Positions 7,782 to 16,269 of a stretch of DNA of 16,812 nucleotides are shown here, in pieces. The number at the start of each line of letters is the position of its first letter. Position 1 is the stretch's first letter. The stretch covers positions 9,206 to 26,017 of the forward strand of contig PBNG01000002.1 in assembly GCA_002723015.1 (NCBI GenBank), in the 5' to 3' direction. Under the pieces are notes generated by a model. It was given only the letters and a program-made list of their open reading frames with translations. It did no database searches and was not told the DNA's origin. The stretch comes from Roseibacillus sp. (GTDB taxonomy: Bacteria > Verrucomicrobiota > Verrucomicrobiae > Verrucomicrobiales > Akkermansiaceae). Both the position numbers and the translations under genes were made by a program.

Positions 7782-10700
7782 TCATACGAAGTGCAGGTGA
7801 GCGATGTCCCCGGGGGCGATCCCGGCTCTCTTGACGATCTGAAACTGACCGGCAAGGGCACGGCCTGCCGAAAAGTTGGCCGGGTGGTGGACAATCTGCC
7901 ACACTCCTACGGAGGCCGGCTCCTCCAAGACGAAATCGTGGCTGTACGTAATACCAGCCACCTGCCCCTCGGGCATAAAAGTGCCCGTGCCTTTCTGCGG
8001 TCCGGCCTCCACGCGGGCCAGGCGGTGATCGTGGAGCTGCAGGTCCATCGGCCCAGGAAGACCTCGGTGATCCCATTCCAGACCCTGTCGCTGCAACCGG
8101 CTCCACGCTCTACTCTTGTTGGAGTAGAGGCCCCAGGGAGTTTTATCACTGGCCTGCAACGGAGACTGCACACGGCCGTCCAAAGGTCGGGCAAGACCGA
8201 AAGATCGAGGCTGCACCACGCCGAAAAGGGCCTCACCCGTATAGAGATTTAGACCGCCCGCCAGTCCCAACGGATTGGGCGAGAGATAGCACCCAGTATC
8301 GGGATTATAGTAGCGGAAGCGAGTGTAGCGTAGCCCTATCTCCTCATCTTCATAGGTTCCATCGGGCGCGACCAGGGGCACATTAACGCCATTTGATTTG
8401 ATCTGCCAGGAACCAAGTTCTGGTTTGGCCTTCACCTGCCACACCGGTTTGCCGTGCCTATCGAAAAGCTCAGCAGGGCTACCATCCGGGTCCAAGCCGA
8501 AAGAAAAATAATCTTCTCCTCGACGACACCCTAAAAGCAAGCCGCCGAGAACAAGATATTCGACAGCCAGTTTACCTTTTTCGGCAAATACCTGATCGCC
8601 ACTCCAAAGCCATGTGGTTTGGTCGCTGCCCTTTTTTTTCGACTTGCGCCGTCCCAAGCCATCATACTGGAATTTCCAGGTCTGGCCATATACCCCGGTC
8701 ACCGCCGAAAGCTGACCCAGCGAATCGAAGTCATAGGCCCATTTCCCATCGGGCGTCTCCCGGCCCGCCGCTAATCCACCCGCACCGTATGGATACGAGA
8801 CCTCGCCCGCCTGCTCAAGCCGACCCTCAGGCCCATAGCGGTGCGCACCGAGTAGCGACGAGTGCTCTATATTCCCGCAAGCATCGTAGGTGTATTCCTC
8901 GTCGGACCCCTGGGCGCGACTCACCCGCACCACCCGGCCCATCGCATCTCGGGTATAGCTGGTGACACCGGTTTCCGAGTCCTCGATACGGACCAACTTA
9001 TCCAGCGCATCGTAGACGTAGCTGCGCTGATTGGCTACCTGGTCCTCGGCATCAACGATGCACCGTTGGGTCACCCGATTGCGGATGTCATATTCGAAGG
9101 TCTGGAGCAATCCGCAAGGCATGGCGATTTCGGTTAGCCGGTCGACCTCGTCATACGAGAAGTGATAACGAAATTCCTCTCTATCCACGGCCTCCACAAG
9201 TCGGTTGCGCCCATCATAGCTCAGCCGGATCAATCGCCCGTTCTTATCCTCGGCCCCTAAGGCCTCTAATTCTTTCAGTGGATCGTCATCGGGCCATATC
9301 TCGTAGTCCTGAATCGAAATGCAGTTGCCGTCGCGATCATAGCTGTAAAATATCTTAGCACCCGACTGATCCTCAGCAATGAGACGACCATCGTCATCGT
9401 AGTCGAAAGCGATCTTGCCCTCAAGGTTTTCTCGCTCTGCCATTTTTCCGGTCATCTCATCCACCGTCTGCTGCGGATCGCCGCCTTTTTCTTCGTCGAA
9501 AATATCGTAGATCTTGCCGGTGACCTGGCTTATATATTCGGCGACGGGCAACTCCGGTTGCTCCTTAATCTCAACCGCGGTGAGCTGTCCATTCAAGTCG
9601 TAGGTGAACTCACGACTCATGCCGTCGCCGCATTCTTCTTTGACCAGTCTCGAGGCATGGTTGAATTCACGAACGATAGACCCCGGCCCCGATTTGGCTG
9701 TAACTTTGGAACCGGCATCCTGGTATTCGTAGTGCTCTTCGCTGCCGTCAAAGGAGACAAAATGGACGACTCTGCCCTCCAGGTCTCTTGAGTAGTGCGC
9801 CTTTTGCCCGTTGGCGTTTTCTATCTCGGCAAGGCGGCCCTCGCGATCGTAGGCAAACTTTGTCCGGCTGCCATCAGGCCTCGTCCCCTCGATCAGACGC
9901 CCGAAGGCGTCATAGCCGAACCGCACCCGCTGACCGGCCGGGTCGGTCAGCACGGGGACATTGTTTTCAGCATCGTATTCATAGGTTACCAGGCACCCCT
10001 CACCAAACACAATCGAAGTCAGGTTGCCAGCTCCGTCGTATCGTCGCTGCTGCCTCCGCTGTAGAGCATCCACCCGTTCGACAAGACGCCCGAAGAGATC
10101 ATAGTGATGCTCGTAAAGCAGGCCCTCTTTATCCTCCACCACCAGACGGCGGCCGTCCTCACTCCGAGTCAGGCTGGCTTTGCGTCCTTCCGGGCTCTCC
10201 ACCTCCGTCACTGCACCACGCCCGCCGCGAGGGAATGTCCATTCGGAGCCCAACGGACTTTTCAACTTAACCGCATTCGCGCCGCTATCGGATTCAACGA
10301 GCCACTCTTTCTGCATCGCGTCGAGCATCTTCTCGACGCCGCCCCTTTCATCAAAGAAGAAGGTGGTAACGGTCTCACCCCCCTCAATATGGAGCAAATT
10401 GCTATCGCTCTGATAATTCGTTACCTGGTAATGGTCAATCCCCCCTCCTTTCATCCGTCCGATGGGATGAAAACGGGCGTCGTAGTTGAAACAGATGCTC
10501 TCAGCGTTCGGATCGACTTCTTCCAGCACCGTTGCCTGGACAGCCTCCTTAGTAGGGTCGACCGGGGCATACTTGTAAATTTTCTGATGGCCGTAGCTAT
10601 CTCGGACACGGACCGCACAACGCTGTTGGCAATTTTCGAAGACCCGAGCCTGCGAACCGTCGCCCTGCCAGGCCCGAACACAGCGCCGATCCTCGCCATA

Positions 10701-11393
10701 CTGAGCATGGTATTGGCCACCGAGCCGATTCTCAGCGGTTACCAACAGGCGATCCTGATAGTCAAAGCGAAAGCTGTGGCCGGCGGCGTCGGTCGCCGCG
10801 ACCAAGTCGCCGCTCCGGCTGTAGCGATACGCCATAACCTCCGTAGTAGACAGGGGCTGCTCCGGTGGAGCCACCTGAATAGATGCGATGCGATCTCTGC
10901 TATAGTTGAAGGTGATTCGCCTATCCAGCGTGTCTAACAGGCCCAAAAGGCGGCCATCCGGGTCGTAGACGAGTTCGATGACATTGCCATTACGATCCTC
11001 GATCCGGCTCAGATCGAAGCGTTGTCCCCCCTGGTCTTTTGAAAAAAACTGCTTTAGATCTGGCCGGGCATACACCACGAACATATCTTGCTGATTTTCC
11101 AGGGTGAGCCCGGCGTCCTCGTTTTTGGTCTGCTCCCCTTCAGGCACCATGGAAAATGCCACAGTATCACCGGCCTGGTCGTGCAGCAGCAACCGATCCT
11201 CGTCGTCCTCACTTTCTGCTTGCTCCAGGTCAATGAAAACTTCGTAATTGAAATTCCAACCGTAGCCTAGCAGACCGCTCCGACTGCTGCCGCTACGATA
11301 AGTCCGGCTCAACTCCAGCGGAATATATCCCGGCAGTAAGAGGTCAGTGCGATGAACGTGCACCTCGCCCGCAGCTACGTCTATCTTTAACAT
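7782..11393 (-). CDS. Rhs/YD-repeat protein with unrecognised C-terminal tail, probable T6SS cargo
   Basis: The 1203-residue product opens with a DUF6531-like Rhs start (residues 1-50: GEVHVHRTDLLLPGYIPLEL, SRTYRSG, LGYGWNF) and has no PAAR or membrane segment before it. At least a dozen YD repeats follow (YDAFGRL, YDREGRL, YDGRNRL, YDALDKL, YDGLGRR), which form the Rhs shell enclosing the toxin. The core closes near RYYNPDTGCYLSPNPLGLAG, where the usual DPxGL reads NPLGL (1040-1044). A second degenerate motif, TPWGL, lies at 1085-1089, leaving a ~114-residue tail with eight histidines. Toxicity is inferred from family behaviour; I do not recognise the tail. The ATG follows the preceding stop by 13 nt and no in-frame upstream start is possible. 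No immunity-sized gene fits in the 47 nt before the PAAR gene. Confidence 0.93.
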   Translation of the reverse strand: MLKIDVAAGEVHVHRTDLLLPGYIPLELSRTYRSGSSRSGLLGYGWNFNYEVFIDLEQAESEDDEDRLLLHDQAGDTVAFSMVPEGEQTKNEDAGLTLENQQDMFVVYARPDLKQFFSKDQGGQRFDLSRIEDRNGNVIELVYDPDGRLLGLLDTLDRRITFNYSRDRIASIQVAPPEQPLSTTEVMAYRYSRSGDLVAATDAAGHSFRFDYQDRLLVTAENRLGGQYHAQYGEDRRCVRAWQGDGSQARVFENCQQRCAVRVRDSYGHQKIYKYAPVDPTKEAVQATVLEEVDPNAESICFNYDARFHPIGRMKGGGIDHYQVTNYQSDSNLLHIEGGETVTTFFFDERGGVEKMLDAMQKEWLVESDSGANAVKLKSPLGSEWTFPRGGRGAVTEVESPEGRKASLTRSEDGRRLVVEDKEGLLYEHHYDLFGRLVERVDALQRRQQRRYDGAGNLTSIVFGEGCLVTYEYDAENNVPVLTDPAGQRVRFGYDAFGRLIEGTRPDGSRTKFAYDREGRLAEIENANGQKAHYSRDLEGRVVHFVSFDGSEEHYEYQDAGSKVTAKSGPGSIVREFNHASRLVKEECGDGMSREFTYDLNGQLTAVEIKEQPELPVAEYISQVTGKIYDIFDEEKGGDPQQTVDEMTGKMAERENLEGKIAFDYDDDGRLIAEDQSGAKIFYSYDRDGNCISIQDYEIWPDDDPLKELEALGAEDKNGRLIRLSYDGRNRLVEAVDREEFRYHFSYDEVDRLTEIAMPCGLLQTFEYDIRNRVTQRCIVDAEDQVANQRSYVYDALDKLVRIEDSETGVTSYTRDAMGRVVRVSRAQGSDEEYTYDACGNIEHSSLLGAHRYGPEGRLEQAGEVSYPYGAGGLAAGRETPDGKWAYDFDSLGQLSAVTGVYGQTWKFQYDGLGRRKSKKKGSDQTTWLWSGDQVFAEKGKLAVEYLVLGGLLLGCRRGEDYFSFGLDPDGSPAELFDRHGKPVWQVKAKPELGSWQIKSNGVNVPLVAPDGTYEDEEIGLRYTRFRYYNPDTGCYLSPNPLGLAGGLNLYTGEALFGVVQPRSFGLARPLDGRVQSPLQASDKTPWGLYSNKSRAWSRLQRQGLEWDHRGLPGPMDLQLHDHRLARVEAGPQKGTGTFMPEGQVAGITYSHDFVLEEPASVGVWQIVHHPANFSAGRALAGQFQIVKRAGIAPGDIAHLHFV

Positions 11394-11406
11394 ATACTTG
11401 GGTCGC

Positions 11407-11901
11407 TCATGAATTCATCTTTATGAGTGGTCCGGTCATTTCATTTATCCCTTCGGCATCGCTGCGGACGATCACGCCACGCGTCGCATGTAATTGCTTC
11501 GCTTCGGTGTGGATATTTACTCCGGACTGTTTCAAATCGCTGCCCGTACTCAATTCCAGATCACCAGCCGACTCCACCTTCACGCCCTTCATACCCGTGG
11601 CCGCTACCTTGCCACCCATCATTCTTACTTCTGCGGCGGCGAGAATCTCGATCACCCCTTCGGTGTTAAGCTGAATCTGAGCCGCACCGCTCTTGAGTGT
11701 GATGCCCTTTTCATCTAACACAATCTCCGATTCGCCGCACCGGAGCCGGAAGCCTCCATTCGCGACGGGCTCGAACGCCGGAGAATGGGGACCGGGCACC
11801 ACGGCCGCAGCCTCAGTATCCAGCGCCTCTTCCCATACGCCCGTTTCGGTCTCCGTAAGACCCCCTCTTTCCAAAAGGTCATCGGATGTCAACTGAGTCA
11901 T
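11407..11901 (-). CDS. Small spike-extension protein resembling a detached VgrG/gp5 beta-helix end
   Basis: The 164-residue protein has an acidic, probably flexible N-terminus (residues 1-45), then short beta-strand repeats from about 50 onward: GESEIVLDEKGITLKSGAAQ, a QLNTEGVIEIL strand, then alternating Gly/Val/Ser-rich strands, ending in TGPLIKMNS. That pattern, including the GPLIKMN-type end, is what the gp5-like triple-stranded beta-helix of VgrG proteins shows. It lacks gp27 and OB-fold domains, so it cannot be a full VgrG. It probably extends or caps the spike, or adapts the Rhs protein to it. A strong AGGAGAA site (11906-11912) sits 4 nt before the ATG. The gene lies 26 nt after the cysteine-rich gene and 13 nt before the Rhs gene, consistent with an operon. 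The exact domain family is not certain. Confidence 0.75.
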   Translation of the reverse strand: MTQLTSDDLLERGGLTETETGVWEEALDTEAAAVVPGPHSPAFEPVANGGFRLRCGESEIVLDEKGITLKSGAAQIQLNTEGVIEILAAAEVRMMGGKVAATGMKGVKVESAGDLELSTGSDLKQSGVNIHTEAKQLHATRGVIVRSDAEGINEMTGPLIKMNS

Positions 11902-11905
11902 TATC

Positions 11906-11912
11906 TTCTCCT
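11906..11912 (-). promoter_or_regulatory. Ribosome binding site of the small spike-extension gene
   Basis: AGGAGAA on the minus strand, 4 nt before the ATG at 11901. It is among the clearest Shine-Dalgarno sequences in the window and fixes this start. Confidence 0.6.
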
Positions 11913-11927
11913 AGTTACCACAATTCA

Positions 11928-13070
11928 CTATTGAGTTGGGATACCTGCTGAACCCCTAGGCGAATCATGTGTCACTTCTTCGGCCTCGGCAACCGGCACA
12001 AGAATCTCGTGATTAAACAAATTGATTATAAGTTCCGCCTCGAGGTGATCATTCCTATATATGTTCCAAGCTTGTCTTACTTCATCGTTGTTCCTCTCCC
12101 CATCAAAGAGTGCAAGAATCTCGAGTTGCTCGCGTGACAACTTTAAGGGCACCCCATTCTTAATTAGCATCGCAGCGCCATGCGGCATCGGTTGTTGATG
12201 GATGTCGGTATCAAACCTCAACCGATTCGGAAGGTCTGGGTTGAGCATTTCGCGGCGTTTTTTCTCCATTACTCCAAGATGCACCTGCTGCTTAACGCCA
12301 CCTAACTTGTCGAATTCTTCCGGCTTAAGTCGAGTAACGATACGGTGAGCTTCCTGATAGAACTGCTCTTCCTTACCTACCAGTTCACCCCAAAGCTTCT
12401 TGTAATCTTCTTCGGACGGCGGCAGGTCGTCCATGTCGTCAGAAGACAGTAGGTCGTCCCCATCTTCCGATGGCGGAAAAATTGCTTCAGGGTCACAGTT
12501 CAGTTGCAGGAGCACGTAGGAGACCAGCGCCTCTTCAACCTCGGAAAGGTAACTTCCGAGACTTTCCCAAAACGCCGTACCCGGCTTTCCGGTCACCGAA
12601 TGACAGAAGTAGGTGGAGCAGGCAGCCTCCCTTATAGGCCACACCGTACAACCTCCAGATTCCTGATGAAAGTATGGACAAAGGAGTGAACGGCCGTTGC
12701 CGCGTGTTGTCGACTCTCTGCGATCGTAGAGCAGTCGATATTTTGCCGGCGGATTAATTCCCCGCGGCGTGACCCCAATGCGCTTGTCGATCTTATCGCG
12801 CAGCCTTCGGCGCCCCTCTTCCCACCCTGGCTGCGTATCGATGAGTAGACTACCCACAAGATAGTTTGGCAAGGTCGGATGATACGAACAACACTTCGTT
12901 TCCGGTTGAAAATAGGACATTCCCGGCAAAGGCTGCCGGTCTTTTTTTAAGCACTTTGGACATTCGTGGCACGTCGCAAACGTTTCCCTGGGCACCATAG
13001 AGCGCATAAAGTCAGGCAGCAGAGCTTCGTAAAGGTCCGGTAGGTCCGAAGTGATTTTTTGAGCTTCCAT
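11928..13070 (-). CDS. Cysteine-rich YkgJ-like protein with PqqD-like C-terminal segment
   Basis: The 380-residue protein has nine cysteines in its first 156 residues: CxxCxxC at 34, 37 and 40, CC at 60-61, then 131, 141, 151 and 156. The later group, in a CPYF...GGCTVWPIREAACSTYFC context, resembles the YkgJ/UPF0153 zinc- or iron-binding family (CPFL...CxIYxxRPxxCRxY). Residues 200-225 are an acidic Asp/Ser-rich linker. Residues 325-365 (LSREQLEILALFDGERNNDEV, then a helix and a short beta-hairpin) look like a PqqD-type winged-helix peptide-binding segment. A metal or Fe-S site is probable. The role is unknown: cargo maturation, adaptor or immunity are all possible. It sits between vgrG and the small spike gene, 179 bp downstream of vgrG. 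No strong ribosome site precedes the ATG. Confidence 0.72.
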   Translation of the reverse strand: MEAQKITSDLPDLYEALLPDFMRSMVPRETFATCHECPKCLKKDRQPLPGMSYFQPETKCCSYHPTLPNYLVGSLLIDTQPGWEEGRRRLRDKIDKRIGVTPRGINPPAKYRLLYDRRESTTRGNGRSLLCPYFHQESGGCTVWPIREAACSTYFCHSVTGKPGTAFWESLGSYLSEVEEALVSYVLLQLNCDPEAIFPPSEDGDDLLSSDDMDDLPPSEEDYKKLWGELVGKEEQFYQEAHRIVTRLKPEEFDKLGGVKQQVHLGVMEKKRREMLNPDLPNRLRFDTDIHQQPMPHGAAMLIKNGVPLKLSREQLEILALFDGERNNDEVRQAWNIYRNDHLEAELIINLFNHEILVPVAEAEEVTHDSPRGSAGIPTQ

Positions 13071-13249
13071 TTTGAATGTGCTCTATCTGAGAATGGACGT
13101 AAACTAGAGCAGCGGACTTGTCATGCTACTTACATCTGCCATGCTATGAGTTGAAATTACACCTCTACTGTTAAATTTATCATAGTATCTCGCTTCGCAT
13201 AGACGTGGAGAAGGAGTTCGCAGAGTGCACACGGGTTTAACTTTCTGCA
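13071..13249. other. Intergenic spacer between vgrG and the cysteine-rich gene
   Basis: This 179-bp, AT-richer spacer holds no supported gene. It has a TATGAT box on the minus strand without a convincing -35 partner at the right distance, and a weak GTGCA/TGCAC stem with a 16-nt loop and no T-run. A secondary promoter is possible but not demonstrated. Confidence 0.4.
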
Positions 13250-16066
13250 CTATACGTGTGATTCCAATGCGGACATTTGTTGGGCTACGATGGAATTTGC
13301 ATTTTCAATTGCAATCTTCTTGACGCTACTTACCTCCTGAGTATTTGTACTTATGGTAGCCTCATTTTTGGAAACTCGATTTTCAATAGAGCTAACCGCA
13401 TTTTCGGTACTACTTACCTTTGCTGCAGTTTCACTTACAGATAGGTCTGTTGCCTTGATCGCCATATTCACATCGTTGTAGGTCATGAGAGTTATCCCTT
13501 TGGTGTCAAGTGTGATCCTGTTTATACCCGTAAGTGAAGGACCAACCGGGGTGGCGGTAGTTGCGATCTCAATGCCTCCTGCAACTCCGGCTATTCCGGC
13601 AGTAGACGCTTTCATGGAAATACCGCCCGCAGCGGCATTGATTGATATCTCGTCACCAGGCGCAGTTGTTTGAATACCTACACCACCTTGCACTGTTGTC
13701 AGATCAATGCCACCTAACAAGTTCGTGACACTAAATCCCAAACAACCTGCAAAATCAATCCCTCCCGTAGTATTGACACCGTGACCCATGGCAGAGAATG
13801 CTCCCGTATCGTTTGGGGAGATCAGACAGACGCCACCTTCGCCGTATATGGTCGAACCTGAGCCCTCTGAGTCAAGAGTCGAGCTAGCGATACCGTGGGC
13901 AAACGTCGCCCAGTCCAGACTCGCAAATTTTCTAAGGTGGCCCCCAATGGTTCTGGGTGGATCCGTCCAGTGAGCAGACCATAGAGCAGCAAGAGTTCTA
14001 ACTGTCGCAAAAGCAAAAGGGATCCAGACCGAAGATTTATTCCAATTTGTTTGGTATTCCGCAGTAACTGTATCAACGTGCGAGTTGCCATAAAGAGGAC
14101 CGGGACTAGCAGAGCAAATAAATACTCCATTACCATGTAGCGTTAACCCACCACCCTCCTTGGTGCCCATAACAATCCCAGTCCGATCATAGCTATCCTT
14201 GTTATCCTTTGCATCGGACAGAAATCGGAGCACCTCTCTATCATCAAACGAGTGTATGTTGATCGTACCGGTCTTCATTCCGGCACTTTGCGTACATATC
14301 TCTATCCCGCGTTCCTCGGAACTCGTTTTTTTGTCATTACTGTGCCCCGACGCCAAACGAATTCCATTTTGATCCATCTGAATCTCTTGGTTGTCATTGC
14401 GGCGCAACCTGATCAATCCTGTATCTGGGGAATTTTCTTTGGATTCATGTGTATCCAGAACGGTTGATCTGATATCCACCCCATCGTTATCCATAGAGAT
14501 CGTATTACCAGAGATAGATGTACCCTCTTGTATGTTTGCCATACCACCTTGGTCACCGCCATCACCAGAAGAAGACGCACTAGCATTACTTGCTATAGAG
14601 CTGAGCGTGATACTGGGATTTTCGACGGTATCATCCATCGCCATGCGGTTACCCGAACTAGTCTGCAACAGATTCTGGGTGTTGTTCTCAGCAGTAACGG
14701 GGGAGATCTGCGTCGAATTGGGCTCCGTACCCAGACCGATCGGCCGATCTAAATTTCCGTCGATGCAAGCCCAGAGCATCTCTGCACCGGCATGTACCGG
14801 GAAGTGCATACCGTGTCCTGCACCCGTCGAGGGTTGCATTAGACGAATCGGTTTGGACGCACTTCCCAGACTCTCGTCGCTTTGGTCAAATGGCATCCGC
14901 ACTTTGTAGCGACCCATTTCGTCGATTGACGCATATTGGCTATCGTCGTCTGAACCCTCCACTCTCGCCGTCAGAATGCCCGGTAAACGAGGTTCGGGTG
15001 TCAAACGTTCCGGTCGAAATTGTACTTCAGCAGGAATACATTTAAATTCATTGCTGTATGTACCCTGGCCATCAATCATATGGCCACTATGGTGTACGGA
15101 CGTCAGCAGGTAATCGGCATTAATATCTTCACGGTAATGATTGATCATCCCAAACTTGTATCCCGCCACGAAAGTCACATGGTCACTCTTTCCCCGTCCC
15201 GTACGCCGCTGGCATTCAAACTCCTGGTTGCGAATAATGGCGAGGCGATTGCCCTCGGTATTATCTTTGAAGTGCGAGCCATAGCTGTAGAACATGCCCG
15301 GCATTTCAGGGTTCACCTGAGCTTCACCCTGCAATTCCATCTCTGACTCGCGGTAGTTGTAATCCTTCAACACAACCTTGCCCGTCACCACTTTTTCGTT
15401 GTAAATAAATTCATTCACGGTCTGAATATCGTCTGGAGCCAAATTACCTTCATGCTGGTGGTAGGATACATCTGCCCCCTGGGTGCTATCGATAAAACTC
15501 TCGTTGCTTCGGTCGTCGCTGATGACCATGACCTCTTGGTCTCCGGAATGATCGAAATAGAAATACATCCCTTCGAATTCCATCAACCGGCAAATAAAGT
15601 CTAGATCACTTTCACGGTACTGCACACAGAAATCCCGTTCCGAATACGAGTTAGTCAATTCGAAACGCACATCCTCTTGCATCAGGCCGTGCTCGCCCAG
15701 CACATCGGTGATGATGGTTTTCACGGTCTTGTTTTGGAACACGCAACTCTGGAACGTGTAGGAAAGAATCCAGACACGTGGGACCAAGATGGCATGGTAA
15801 CGTGCAGCCGATCTCGATTCGCTACTTTGTTCAAAATCGATTACCTGACCACATATGGTAGATTCTTCATCATCATTGTTGCGTCGGATGCGTAACTTCG
15901 CAGGCCGATTAACAATATCTTCAAACGCTAGGTCTTTGTCGGTAGAAAGCAGGTCCAGTTCGAATCGAAACGGGCGGGAGATTTCCTCCTTTCCCGCAAA
16001 TTCTGTCACCGATATCGCGTTTTGCTCAAGTGCATCTACCGTGAACTCAAATTCGCAAGTGGCCAT
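13250..16066 (-). CDS. vgrG: VgrG spike protein with extended beta-helix, inserted hydrophobic segment and C-terminal coiled coil
   Basis: The 938-residue product is well above the ~600-700 typical of a plain VgrG. Residues 1-380 are the gp27-like base with the hallmark YRESDLDFICRLMEFEGMYF (150-169). Residues 385-480 are the gp5 OB-fold: LPGILTARVEGS, DEMGRYKVRMPF, AGHGMHFPVHAGAEML, GNLDRPIGLG. Residues 500-660 and 730-870 are Gly/Ser/Thr-rich beta-helix, the second part with repeated GGI(D/S/E) turns. Between them, residues 660-735 are unlike a beta-helix and include a hydrophobic stretch at 679-700 (SVWIPFAF...LWSAHW). Residues 874-938 are a polar coiled coil. VgrG trimers form the puncturing spike on the Hcp tube; the tail may carry or bind cargo (inferred). 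The ATG has AAGAAAGG upstream. Confidence 0.95.
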   Translation of the reverse strand: MATCEFEFTVDALEQNAISVTEFAGKEEISRPFRFELDLLSTDKDLAFEDIVNRPAKLRIRRNNDDEESTICGQVIDFEQSSESRSAARYHAILVPRVWILSYTFQSCVFQNKTVKTIITDVLGEHGLMQEDVRFELTNSYSERDFCVQYRESDLDFICRLMEFEGMYFYFDHSGDQEVMVISDDRSNESFIDSTQGADVSYHQHEGNLAPDDIQTVNEFIYNEKVVTGKVVLKDYNYRESEMELQGEAQVNPEMPGMFYSYGSHFKDNTEGNRLAIIRNQEFECQRRTGRGKSDHVTFVAGYKFGMINHYREDINADYLLTSVHHSGHMIDGQGTYSNEFKCIPAEVQFRPERLTPEPRLPGILTARVEGSDDDSQYASIDEMGRYKVRMPFDQSDESLGSASKPIRLMQPSTGAGHGMHFPVHAGAEMLWACIDGNLDRPIGLGTEPNSTQISPVTAENNTQNLLQTSSGNRMAMDDTVENPSITLSSIASNASASSSGDGGDQGGMANIQEGTSISGNTISMDNDGVDIRSTVLDTHESKENSPDTGLIRLRRNDNQEIQMDQNGIRLASGHSNDKKTSSEERGIEICTQSAGMKTGTINIHSFDDREVLRFLSDAKDNKDSYDRTGIVMGTKEGGGLTLHGNGVFICSASPGPLYGNSHVDTVTAEYQTNWNKSSVWIPFAFATVRTLAALWSAHWTDPPRTIGGHLRKFASLDWATFAHGIASSTLDSEGSGSTIYGEGGVCLISPNDTGAFSAMGHGVNTTGGIDFAGCLGFSVTNLLGGIDLTTVQGGVGIQTTAPGDEISINAAAGGISMKASTAGIAGVAGGIEIATTATPVGPSLTGINRITLDTKGITLMTYNDVNMAIKATDLSVSETAAKVSSTENAVSSIENRVSKNEATISTNTQEVSSVKKIAIENANSIVAQQMSALESHV

Positions 16067-16182
16067 TAGTCCAAACCTTTCTTATACTTTGCCGCCAACC
16101 TCAGTCCAAAGACCCTCGTGCAAAACAAAGGTCGGTTGACTAAATCATACACAGTCTGTTCAGCAATACTCGAATAAACTTT

Positions 16183-16210
16183 ATCTTAGTAGTTCCGCAC
16201 AGCGCTTCAA
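16183..16210 (-). promoter_or_regulatory. Candidate sigma70-type promoter upstream of vgrG
   Basis: On the minus strand TTGAAG (16205-16210) and TAAGAT (16183-16188) are separated by 16 nt. Each matches the -35 and -10 consensus at four of six positions. The site lies about 115 nt before the vgrG ATG in a noncoding gap, so it could drive the whole downstream block. It is a by-eye match only. Confidence 0.35.
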
Positions 16211-16240
16211 GTTTGATCTATGCAGCAAACCACCGAGTCC

Positions 16241-16253
16241 ATTCAATTTGAAT
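16241..16253. repeat. 13-bp perfect inverted repeat upstream of the vgrG promoter candidate
   Basis: ATTCAA and TTGAAT flank a single T, about 30 bp upstream of the candidate -35 box and between the PGK-like stop codon and vgrG. It could be an operator. It is AT-rich and may be chance. Confidence 0.3.
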
Positions 16254-16269
16254 TAGCATCACACCTGCA

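Noticed and set aside
7622..8236. Frameshift in the Rhs tail giving alternative minus-strand frames (for example 7907-8236 and 7774-8106)
   Set aside because: Those frames are very rich in Arg, Trp and Pro, as expected for shadows, while the main frame continues smoothly to a stop just before the PAAR gene.
10104..10937. A 277-residue plus-strand open frame
   Set aside because: It lies wholly opposite the Rhs gene, whose minus frame shows clear YD repeats; the plus frame has no recognisable domain and is a shadow.
13104..13142. A 12-codon minus-strand open frame (MADVSSMTSPLL) in the spacer after vgrG
   Set aside because: There is no ribosome site and no similarity to anything recognised; such short frames arise by chance.
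13225..13255. Stem GTGCA/TGCAC after vgrG as an intrinsic terminator
   Set aside because: The stem has only five pairs with a 16-nt loop and no following T-run.
13196..13320. A plus-strand GAAGGAG followed by a short GTG-started frame
   Set aside because: The frame is about 30 codons and runs into the end of the vgrG coding strand; it has no supporting composition.
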